In this document: positions 1-14,635 of the stretch, piece by piece | Position numbering within the stretch: position 1 is the first letter of the stretch | Layout: each line of letters begins with the position of its first letter | Assembly: GCA_005784505.1 (NCBI GenBank) | Contig: VCAZ01000070.1 | Coordinates: 558,001-622,000 of the forward strand | Direction of reading: 5' to 3' | Source: Bagarius yarrelli | Taxonomy: Eukaryota > Chordata > Actinopteri > Siluriformes > Sisoridae | DNA length: 64,000 bases | Translations under genes and position numbers: made by a program | Notes under the pieces: generated by a model | Databases searched by the model: none | Told to the model about the DNA's origin: nothing | Seen by the model: the letters and a program-made list of their open reading frames with translations, nothing else

Positions 1-2933
<2,933 letters not shown>

Positions 2934-2989
2934 GTGTATTTGTGATGCGTGTTTATCTGTATCGTGGTTCTCCACCCTTTAGAGACAGC

Positions 2990-3095
2990 ATCTGTAGGGC
3001 GCTCGGAGCTCACAGCGCCTAATGCGCTCTACAGCTCCGACAGCGCACCGGCTTTCCTCTGCGTAATTTCTGCTGGTTTACTTAAATTCATTCAG
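2990..3095 (+). other. Candidate 5' UTR exon of mgll
   Basis: The sequence is richer in G+C than its surroundings and ends in TTCAG followed by GTAAGT, a full-consensus splice donor (GT at 3096-3097). An upstream ORF of 14 codons starts at ATG 3022 and stops at 3064-3066, so the exon as read cannot supply the mgll start codon. The left edge is a guess because the transcription start is not visible. It could be an alternative first exon, as mammalian MGLL also has alternative 5' exons. No homology supports it, only splice-site quality and position. Confidence 0.35.
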
Positions 3096-3479
3096 GTAAG
3101 TCCAGTCAATTGTTTTATTGTGTTGGGTTAATTTGCCTGTAAGCTTTTTTCCTGTTTCGTTTTTTGTTATGAAGCGTGTTTTCGATCGGTTAAAGTTGTG
3201 GGCACTTTAGTTCTCTGGAGACTCATATTACGTCTGAATTCTTCGGTGATCATTTCTCTAAGCGTTAATATGTTATTCAGTCCATAGAGACCGAAATGTC
3301 TCTGTATGGGTGATTTTTTTGCTCTGGCGAAAATAAATTCTGATTATTGGAGCTGTCATGCATAATGTCTTTAAAGTTAAAGCGAAATGGTCGTGTTGAA
3401 TTACTCGATGTTTTTTTCTTTATCCGAAATCAAAATAATCAAATTTGGAAAAGACTCAACATTGAAATTGTGTGTTAAA

Positions 3480-3972
3480 TACCGTCAATTTCACGGTGTA
3501 AAATTCATTCGGATCGTCGCAATGTTTCTTGCGCTGTTCTGCCTGATGCTCTCTTGTTAAACTCGTCAGTGTCGCGGACAGACAGGACAGGACGCGGTCA
3601 GTCTATTGTTACTGCCGGGCTGCTATTGAGTTCATGTTCTCTTTGCGTTCGCTGAGCTGTTGGGTTGGAACAGCCGCATGAAGCGCTCTGTCTGGACAAT
3701 AGACTGTCCAAGAGATCTGTGTATGTTTGCGTCTGCGTCTGCGCGCACGCAGGCGGGCGTGCATGTGTAGTAGGCTGCTTATGCGCGCTTGCTTGAGCGT
3801 GCATGTGAAGGTGACACTGTGACGTCACCTGCCGTGTGATACACAGTCGGCTTTACGAATGAATTTACTGAATGCACGTTTATACACAATGAACGCCGCG
3901 GGAGTTTGCGCGATAATTGCGGTGCTTTTGTGTTGGCCGGTGCGGATGTGTTCTCACTGCTCGGTGCGAGTT
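3480..3972 (+). promoter_or_regulatory. mgll promoter region, GC-rich with CRE
   Basis: Local G+C and CpG content rises sharply compared with the flanks and stays high into the first recognised coding exon. A perfect palindromic cAMP response element lies at 3820-3827. No clear TATA box is seen, which fits a CpG-type vertebrate promoter. The exact transcription start cannot be set from sequence. Confidence 0.5.
3820..3827. promoter_or_regulatory. Full cAMP response element (TGACGTCA)
   Basis: Exact 8-base palindrome bound by CREB/ATF family proteins, in the GC-rich block about 210 bases upstream of the first recognisable mgll codons. Full palindromic CREs near a start site are the most active class. 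Whether it works here is inference. Confidence 0.6.
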
Positions 3973-4030
3973 ATGGCCGACGCGCTGCTCGCGCTGCCAT
4001 CCGTAAGCAGAGGCTCAGCCGGACTCCGCA

Positions 4031-4119
4031 GGTGTCCCTTACAGCGAGCTGCCGCACATCATCAACGCTGACGGACTGCACCTGTTCTGCCGATACTGGG
4101 AACCTGAAGGACCGCCGAA
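4031..4119 (+). CDS. mgll: mgll coding exon 1 (N-terminus, frame break at its left edge)
   Basis: From 4031 the exon reads GVPYSELPHIINADGLHLF and on to EPEGPPK, the N-terminal beta strands of MGLL. It ends at 4119 in phase 2 before donor GTGAGT. The family motif RTPQ, expected immediately before GVPY, is present but in another frame (4020-4031), so one base is missing from CAG-GGT. In the GVPY frame a TAA lies at 4004-4006 with no ATG after it. An ATG in the RTPQ frame lies at 3906, and one in the third frame at 3973. The true start may sit in an upstream exon. Confidence 0.88.
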
Positions 4120-7100
4120 GTGAGTGACTCACGCAACAATGCTGTGAAATAAACACACATCCTTATTAGGTTCCTAGGAAAGCCTGGGACAGTGAAAAAG
4201 CAGTATAACGTCACCTCCCAACACCATCAGAGGCTCAACCGGCTAAGAGCAGGTGCATATAGTGCACCCTCAGAAATACAAGCAGGGAATCATCAGGGAC
4301 CTTTTGTACTAGGGCACTGGTAGCTTGGTGTTTAAAATGTTTTGACTGCTAGTTGAAAGATCAGTTTCGATTCCCACCTCACCAAGTTGGGCCCCTGAGC
4401 AAGGCCCTGAACCCCCAATTGCTCAGGTGTATAAAAGAAAGAAATGTAAGTCTCTCTGGATAAGAGCGTCTGCCTAATGCTGTAAATGTAATTGTACCTT
4501 CAGAAAGCTATTTCTATTTCACCTGGCACTTAATTATTAAGGTACACGATTAAACACCAGCTGCATCTTCGCAGGTATAGATATAAATTTAAAGATATGA
4601 TGTGACCGTACGGGTTTCTCCCAGCATCTAAAAAAAACCTTTATATTAGTGGATAAAGAAAATCGGTCTTTTGTTATCTGGAATTTTTAATGGGTTACCA
4701 AGGTTTCATTGCATAAAAAAAGTGTTTTAGTTTTTAAAGGAAATTTACTTGGTTCAGACAGATGTCTATGTGGTAGAGTGTCACAGGAAGGGTTTTCTTA
4801 AAGTAACAGACAAAGTTCTTCTCAAACTAGATTATTTTGTATATATACATGTTACCTTCTCAGTGTCTACAACAGTGGCCTACACCACAATACTACCATG
4901 TCCCAGTGCATTATGGGTCTCTGTACCTGTTAGGGTTACCCCTAGTTACATTTGAACATATTGCGGGGTGTTGTGTATGAGATTTTTGCTACTGTCAGAG
5001 ATGGCAAAGTTAAATAGTGTGCTATACTGTAATGATCGTGGATCTGTTACTTTACTACATCTAGTACTACCTTATACTGACCCTAAAGAACGCACACATA
5101 GAAATTACAACTTATTAAATCATACTTCTCATCCAAACCTACACACAGCCCAACATCCATCATTCATATCGTGACTTAAGCTAACATTCATACTAATGTA
5201 GCTAGAAGCTGAGCCTAAATCTATAGTGTGCTGTACGGCAGAAACTGGTCAGAATTGAAAGCTCCATCTCAGGTTACCGGTTACACATTAAGGAAATTAT
5301 TAGTGCTGTAGCGGCATCGCGGTGTTTTATTTTGTCCGCTCTGTTGCTAACAGCAGAAGGCTTAAGTTGTATCCATGGCAAGGTCTTCTGTGTGGAGTTG
5401 TATGGTCTCCCCGTGCTTGTTGTTTTTTACTCCGATCCTCCGGTTCCACTTACAGTCCAAAACATGTATTTACATTTGCAGCATTTAGCAGACACCCTAT
5501 CCAGGCAACTACATTTATCTCATTTATACAGCTAAGCAATTGGGGGTTAAGGCCTTGACAGGGGCCACATGGTGGCTTGGTAAAGCTGGGAATCAAACCT
5601 ACAATCTTCAGGTTGGTATTCAACACCTTAACCATGAGCCCACACTTTCAGGGTCTAAATGTTAATTAATTAGTAATTTAAATTGTCCATATGAAAGTGT
5701 GTGTGATGTTTGTCTCATTGGCTCTTTATGTTTAACCCCGTCCTTTCACCTAATGACAGCTGGGATAGACACCAGATTAAGAAAAAGCGGGTATAAACAA
5801 TGGATGGATATATGATATTGGTGTACTTTTTTCACTGTTTATAAATTACATATCTAATAATAAAGGCCAAGAGCAAAAAGGCTGATGTACCACATACAGT
5901 AATACAGAGGTAGGGAAGGTACAGGAGTTGAACATGGGGTCGGCAGTCCAGAGCACGGAGAGTGTGTAAAAAGTAAAGAAGCGAGTACAAAAAGGTTGGA
6001 ATGGTGAAGAAATGTGTCAGTTGGATGTGACAGAAATATCCGTTAGAATCAAGGGTAAGGTGTACAAGACGTGATGATACCAGCTATGATGTATAGGAAT
6101 ATACCGGTGGCAAGCTGAAAGCAGCAAAGCTAAAGATGTTGAGGGTTTCTTTGGGAATGACCCCAAAACGGGACAGCCGAAATAATAAAGAAGAAGAAGA
6201 AAGACGCAATGCCCAGACAGAGAAGAAAACAACTCAGTGCACAGCATTGCCCTTGAGATTGGAGACCATTTCAATAAGTAATATGCTCTTCATAGTCAAG
6301 AACTTAACATGTTTCTCTAAGGTTCAGGAAAAAGTGCCCAAACACATATTTTCCATTTTTGCAAGCCTGCTTGTTTATACAATACCAATACTTCTCTTAT
6401 GCTTTGTTATACTGTACAAACCGTGTAGCGCAGAAAATCACTCAGCGTGCCAACACTTAGAGCTTAAGGCAAATGTGCTAAAACAACAAAAAAAAAGTGT
6501 CTTTGAGGCTGCAGTTGGAACCGTGCTGCTCCTGATGCCATTTGAAACTGATTAGATAACTACTACATGAATAAGCAGGATTACAGACGCTCCTGTTAAA
6601 CTCTTGTTAAAGGGTGTGTGATATATTTAAAATTACTGTAGGTGTATGGATTTTGATTTTCAGGGAGTTTTTCCTTGCCGACACCTTCGTTTCTGTTTCA
6701 TTCACATTTTATAATTATCGTTGATTGGTAAAGCTGCTTAAGACTGAATTGAATTTAATGAATTTTTCCGATGTGTAAGTTACTATTATACAGTGTTTCA
6801 CATGGTTAAACGGCATTTCTGGCCCACATTATTTTAATAGAGAGATCCACTACAGTGCTGTGTGAGCCAGGAGAGAAAAACTCTGTGCCAGAACCCATTA
6901 GTTATCCAGGATAGCTGAGCATTGTGAGGCTTACTCAGAGTTGCCAGATTTAATTGGATTGATTCCAACTCAATAAAAACCAGACCAAAAGTGTAACATT
7001 GCCAAATTATATCCACAGGGCAGTTTTTCAGGATGAGTAGATTAAAATAATCCACTTTAATGGAAATGTTCTGTGGGCTTGTAATTGCCATCCCCTGTAA

Positions 7101-7328
7101 ACTATTCATATCGGTCTGAGATATGGTTCTTTATTTAGCAGTTTTTTTGTTTTACCCTTTATTGAACTTTTCTTAAAATGGGATGTAGTCAAAGCCATAT
7201 GAGTTTCATTCTTCTTGTTCATCTTGTGACTTCCCTGCATAGCATAAAATGTACACACACACTACTCAATACTGATAAACCCACACATACAGGACATTTG
7301 AAAAAAACCCTTTTATGTCATATGAGAC

Positions 7329-7367
<39 letters not shown>

Positions 7368-10300
7368 AAAAGAGAGTTACTTTTGGGTGCTTCACAGTTC
7401 CCGTTGACTGTTGTAGTGCTTCCCCTTTTAAGCACACTCACTTGAGGAACACTGTATGAGTGTGTACATGTGTGACACTTTTTTCTAAAATATTAACACT
7501 TTATTATTACTTTAATAATATATTCACATTGTGCTTAAAGTTTGTGTGGGACGATAAACATAGCTATAGCTCAAGCTTGCACTAACCCTTGCCTTCTGTT
7601 TCCGCGGCAACTGTTCAGGCTTCTGTCACTATAGCACAACCCCAAAGAAGTGCTGTTACTCTGGTAACCACCTCACCCCATCTGTGTCAAGTCAAATACA
7701 TGACTTTTGGTATTGAATATAGGTCACTGTCACCGCGGCTAACATGAGGTGAGCGTGTGTGTGCATATGTTATGAGTGCACACTGACAAATGGATCCACC
7801 TACAACATGGACCAAAAGCGATACACTGCTTGCCACAGCTAACGTAGCGGTGATTACTGTACAGGGATGGACATGATTTTGCCAATTAGAGTGTGATCCT
7901 GTATTAATCATCCTTTGTTTATCCTGGATCAACATTTCAATCAACCAATCATAATCATCTGATGACATCAGTGTGTGTCAACCAAACCCACCTGATTTTA
8001 TTTTTAAATGTTTTCCTCCTTGTAAACCAAAATGTAATATTATAAATGTACTTAATAAATTAAAAAACATAAAATTCTTAAATGACATATGTAATACATT
8101 ACATGCTGTACTGACCGATTGTCAGTTTAGTTAATATGTGAACATTTCCCTTGTCTTCGTGACCATAAATAGATGTGTGTGTGTGCAGTAAAATGTATAT
8201 AGGTGTGTGCATAAATAAAAGGTAATCTCAAAGGATTTTTTTTTAAATTATTGGTTATAAAAATATGATTGGCTTAGTAAAAAAAGGATGTGATTTGATT
8301 AAATAAACATAAACCATTTTTTTACAGTAAGAATGTTGCTCTGTTGCGGTTCTACAGCGTCACCTGTTTCAAAACATTTTACATTCAATTGTTTATTAAT
8401 GATTGTCTATTATTCACTGTCTAAAATAATTAATGTTTATTTTAGATCATCATAATCAATACAGTCTAAATTCATAAATCTATCATACTTCATAAATTAT
8501 GTTAATATACTAATTTTATTGTAATTTCGCTGTAATGTTAATCCAGAAATCGTCATTGTCAGTAAATTGTTCCAGAATAAATGAATTTCCAGTATCAGAT
8601 AATAAGATATTTTTCAGCATTTACTCAGTTTTTCAGTTTGTTTTTGGACAAGAAAGGGAAAGACTCAAAAATGAAATGAGACAGGTTTGGTCAACACACA
8701 CCGATGACATCAGGTAGTTATGATTGGTTGATTAAAATGTTGATTTAGGATCAACAAAGGATGTTAATAATCCAGGATCATATTCTATTTAGCAAAATCT
8801 CACCCACCATTGTACAGGTTTATAAATCTCATCGCTCTGCGGATTAGGTGGATATGCAACCTGTAGATCCAGTTTCTTTTTCATTATTACTTTCATTATT
8901 ACTATTACACCAAGCCTGGTTCATCTCCGAAATACAAACACACAGAGAGATGTGCCAGATTATACAGACCATTTAATCTTGCCTAAAATCTTGTGGGGGG
9001 TGGCTCATGGTTAAGCTGTTGGACTACCAACCTGAAGATTGTGGTTTCAGTTCCCAGCGCCACCACTGCTGGGCCCCTGAGCAAGGCCCTTAACCCCCAA
9101 TTGGTCAGTTGTGTAAAAGAGATAAATGTAAGTTGCTCTGGATAAGGTCGTCTACCAAATGCCGTAAATGTAAAAGCTAGTTCAGCGTGAGGTGATATCT
9201 AAAAGAAGCTTAGATTAAAGAAAAAGTTAGTGTTTTGCATTACCATATTGATTATAAAAACTTATCAAGTTAAGAATATAAAATGATGCAATCAGTTTAG
9301 GATGTAGCAAAGGGCTCATTCTGTGAATGCAGAACTCAACAGATGTGTTTGGATTTAAAGATGGCTACCGATTTAGCACATCTGATCTCTTCTGTTTCCA
9401 ATTGCAAGCGTCTAAAAGCAGATTGCTCTTGTTTAGAGTAAAACCTTTGGTATGTCTAACTGACTGATCCTAATGATCTGATTGTTTTGTATTCAGTGAT
9501 CTACAATATCTACAATGTATTTGGGTCTGAAGCCATTGAGTAACAATACTTTAAAACTAATATTAAATGTAACTGGCAGCCAGTGTAAGGACCTGAGGAC
9601 CGGTGTGATACATCATATAATATTGGGCAAAAGTATTAGGCCACCTGCCCATATTAACTATTGATTATCCTATTTTATGCTTAGTCTCACTTTTTCTTCT
9701 ATAATAACCTTTAAACTATACGAAATGCTCTCGAATGCACTAGACTGTGAAGCATGTGTGTGAGAACCTGCTCATTCAGACACAATAGTATTAGGTACTA
9801 TAGTTGGGTGAGGCACAGGTTTTGAGAAGCAGTCTAATATATTCCAATTTATTCAATGGGATTGAGGTCAATGCTTTGTGCAGGACACTCGAGCTCTTCC
9901 ACTTTAATCATAACACACCATGTCTTCATGGAGTTTAGGGGTTTTGTGCATAGGAGTATTATTATTCTGGAACAATGTTTGGGTCTCGTAGTTTCAGTAA
10001 AGGAATTATGGAATTCTACATCATATAGAGACATTCTAGGCATTTTGTGTGTCATCAAATTTGTGGCTAAAGTATAGATTTGGTAGTTCAAAATATATAG
10101 TTTATATTCGGTAATATTCTGAAGATGTTTAATGTTACTGTTTGTATAGCCATGTTTCTTTTTTGCTTTATCTTTTCTTTTTATGTAATAAGTAATAAGA
10201 CCATTTTTAAAGCATGCATACTTTTATGCACATATTCTAACATATAGCATCAGACACAGACTGGACTGTAGCTCAGATTTTCACTTGCGTTTATTTCGTA

Positions 10301-12485
10301 CTAGTGTATAATATGTAATCTAATAAACTCTGCTGGTTGCTTATAAAACCAAACATTTCTGCAGACTTCACTTAAACTCAGGGAATATTTTTAGTTTACG
10401 TTAGTAAAATTCGACAGATGCTTTTATCCAGAGCAGCTAACATTTATCTTATTGATAAAGCAGTTGCAACTGTTTCATGCTGGAAATCTTGAATGAAGAA
10501 GCTTGTAATCAGCGGGCCAACACGACTCTATGACTCTTTATAGGAGGGTGTTTTTTTTAAAGTAAATGCTGAGCACAAGGTCACTGTCACTTGAGGTCAA
10601 TGGCCTCTTTCTAAGGGAGGAGGCTGTGTGTGTGTGTGCTGGAGTCCTACTCTGCCTACATCCATTTATCCATCCATCCATCGTCTATTCCCACTTATTC
10701 CTAATCAGGGGATCTGCTGGAGTCTGTTCCAGCTGTCATTGGGTAAAAAGCAGGTGTTCACCTTGGACAGGTCGCCAATCGATCACTGAGGCCACATACA
10801 GACAGACAACCACACACACTCATTGGCAATTTAGAATCAACAATTAACCTAACATACATGTTAAGGGTGTTTCTGTAAGAGGAAACCGGAGTATCCGAAG
10901 TAAACCAATGCAACCACAGGGGAAAACATACAAACTCCCCACAGAAAACCCCCTGCTGGGAATACAAACCTGGGCCCCCCAGACAGTTGGAATTAGTGCC
11001 ACTCTTTAAGAGAACAATAACATAGCTAGAATAAATAAAATAAACAATGATTAACCTAAAAATATTACAAGATTTCCACTTCAAAACAACTACTATTCAA
11101 ATTTTTTAAATATTGGTTGACTACGTAAATCTACGTAAGTTATTAGAATGCAAATAACAACTTCAAGACTTTTGGAAGAGTTAAAAAATGTAACAGCTTT
11201 TAGTTGTATGCAAGTTAAAGTAGGTTTTTTATCTTTTCATGTTTTGATGGGGTTGGATGTTAAAAACAGTTATGTGGGTCAATGACACTGGATACATTTA
11301 ACTGATGGTGCCGGTAAAGTCTCAAATGCACACACTCACAAACACACAAACACTCTCGCTCTCTTATAGGCTGCATTTACATCGCATGGTTTCAGGCTTC
11401 CTTTACATTTGGAAATAAATCAGATTTATACATTAGTGTCTGAAAATATGTCCTGGAAGGCAAAATACTGAATGCTCATTTCATCTTCATCTATTGCATC
11501 CATTAATTATCGCACCATTTTGCATTTAGTACGTCTACCATGGGCTGTTTGCCGTGTATAGTGTAAATGCAGGTATCGGATACGGGATGATGTAATCAGG
11601 TTGTCAAAAAAACCTGATATAGTCACAAAATCATAATTAGTCATCAAGACCTGCGGTGTAAATGTGGCTTTACCCTCTCACTCTCATTTCCCCCATCATC
11701 TTTCTCACTCACGCAAATGTCATACTGTATTTGATATGTAAATTTCAGTTCCTCAAAAAGACAATATAAAATTATGAACAATTTGGACTGTTTCCTCACC
11801 TCAAGTGTTGGAACAACTGATCCTAATCTTAAAAGAGGAAATATAAAAAGCAAGTGTCCACTTCTGATGATGTCACATGAGGCCAAAAGGGTAAAAATTT
11901 ACCAGGTATGAGAAAAGCTGTTAGACTGGTCTAGAACAGTAATGATCGACAGATAGTTTAATAGATAAATGGGTTGATGAACACCGGAAGCAGCCTAGAG
12001 AAGAGACTAGAAGAGACTAGAGCTAAAAGAAGAATGTCTTCGTTTGTGTGTAAACGCTTGTCCTCACATGCATGAATAATTATTATACAATAACCTCAAA
12101 TATGGAAGATGTCACCTTATATAAATACATAAATACACACATAAATGATCTTATAGTGGGTTTTTGTGCTCAGTGTTGATGATAAACTCTTTGTTTTCGT
12201 CCTAATTAGCTTGGAAACAGCCAGAGAAATGGAGTTAATGTGTTGTACTGAGAAAGAGAGATTGAGAGGGGAAAAAAAGATGGAATGTTAATCCAGCTTC
12301 ATTAGCCCTGAACTTTGCTTGCTTTTTTTTTCATCCTTCTCTCCGTCTCTCTCTTCCTCTCTTCTCCATCCCTAAACCTAATGAAGAGGCTCTTTGTGAG
12401 AAGATGCTATTCTCAGACCGCGGCCATTTATAAGTGTGAATAGTTTCTACCCAATTTCTATGAGTGAGAGAGAGAGTGCGTTTGC

Positions 12486-12516
<31 letters not shown>

Positions 12517-12617
12517 GTATCCCCCTAAGGGCTTGTAGATTGCCATCTGTAATACTTAATATGTTCTTTATGTCCAACTAGAAAACGTGCAATGATGTAA
12601 ACAATCGTGCATTGTCT

Positions 12618-12650
<33 letters not shown>

Positions 12651-14238
12651 GACAGACAGAAAACCTAAAAGCAAGTAATAATGTTCAAAACTGCTGAACA
12701 GTAAAGACAATTTGCAAGGCATGCTCAGTGACTTTTTTCTGAAGACGTGATTATTCATTTTTCTTTTTATGTCCCACCCCATCTTCTCTATTTAACGACA
12801 TTTGCATAATCCAGCAGGATAAAGTGCATGCACACACACACACACACACACTCACACAAAATTTCTATTATGTCTTCTACAGTGCATGACATGTCTTCAC
12901 TGCCTCCTTTATGATGCTCTTTGCATGCTTAATCTGAAACAGGTGTAAGAGGTCATGTGACATGATTTGCAGAGGTGCAATGGCTGATGGGAATTGTATG
13001 GATGGAGGTGATAGCTCAATGTTTAAGCTGATGTATCACTAATATGAAGGTCGTGAATAATTCCCAGCAACACTTAAGCAAGGCCCTTAACCCTCAAACG
13101 CTTAGTTGGATTTACAAATTAAGATAAATAGAAGACAATTTAAAGAAAGAGATCCAATGCCCCTGCAGTGGAAGCTTGGTGGAACTGAATTTAGAACATT
13201 TAAATATTATTTAAAACCCAGGTTTCATTATTATTATTTTTATGTTTTAAATGTATAATAAATGTAGTTATTAAAGTTTGCTTTTTTTTAGGTGCGTTTG
13301 CTCCCAGAGCAAAGCCTTTCTTTCTTTTTAATCTTTGTTAAAGTAATTCACACATTCATTTTGGCTGAACTACTGCAACTTCTCATTTTATTTTTGGGTT
13401 AGTCAGACAGCTCTATCCCGTCTGCAGCTCGACTCTTTAGTGGGGTTTTACACTCACTACACTATCTACCGGTCCGTTTTGGAGTGGATTTAAAAATTTT
13501 GCTCTCCGTCAACAAATCTTTTAATTGGTTTGGCTCCCACTGCTAATCTCTGTGAATTATTGACTAAGTATCAACCCACTAGATCCCTTTAGACTTCCAA
13601 CCTGATCATTGTTTACTCAGGCTTAATGTAGGGCTGATCACGCTTTCTGTTTTGCTGCCCACAGGCTTCGGAACGTCTTGCCACCATCTCCATTAAACAA
13701 GGTTCTTCCCTAAATAGTTTTAAGTCCAGATTTTTATTCTTTAAAGAATATGGCTGCTGTGGATATTTGTATGATTTTATAACTTGTCTGTGTGGGTTTT
13801 TTCCCCTATTTTGGACACCACATTAGTCAACAGAAGTTGTCATTTTTCTAATCAGTAGATTAATACCTCAACTACTGAGCTACCACTGTTTATCCTATTC
13901 ATGACCCTGTAGAAATCATTTGTATAAATAAATTATCATAAAGTCTTAACATTAAAATGCAGACTTTATACGAATTCAAAACTAAAGTGTAATCTTATTT
14001 TGAATAGACAGTAAACTTCCTCTTGTTTAAGTAGACATTTTAAACGAACATCTTCACACACACCTTCTGCTAGAGTGATTCACTGAACAGCTATATTGCA
14101 AATCAGGTATTCCTAAAAGCTATTGTTATATTTTAGATCAATAATCAGCTCTAAATATTACACACTGTCCCTTTAACACAAAACACACAGATAGACTTTT
14201 CCAACACTTTTACATAGAAACACACTGTGTTGTTTTGT

Positions 14239-14277
<39 letters not shown>

Positions 14278-14418
14278 GTTTAGTAGTTCAACTTGGATTA
14301 GAAAGCCCTGAGTCTCCTGCAAAAGGGTGAAAAGCCATGAAACTGAGTGGCAACAGGGACAGAGGGTACTCTGTTTGTGTTTTGTGTTTGTGTGTGTGTG
14401 GTGTGTTGTGTTGTGTTG

Positions 14419-14450
<32 letters not shown>

Positions 14451-14568
14451 TTGTGTCGATGCCTTTGAGAAGATAGTCTAAACTATATCTAAAAGAAGCC
14501 AATCCCAGCTTCCTGAGCAGAAAAGAAAGAGTGGGCACAGAACAAAAAGAAAAGCAAAGTGTGTGTGT

Positions 14569-14635
<67 letters not shown>

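Noticed and set aside
3859..4071. Open frame with nested ATGs (3859, 3889, 3973) across mgll exon 1
   Set aside because: It is in the third frame, matches no MGLL residues and ends in TGA inside the conserved exon.
9849..10091. A functional Tc1-like transposase gene
   Set aside because: Only one catalytic block is readable; the rest is degenerate, so it is listed as a remnant.
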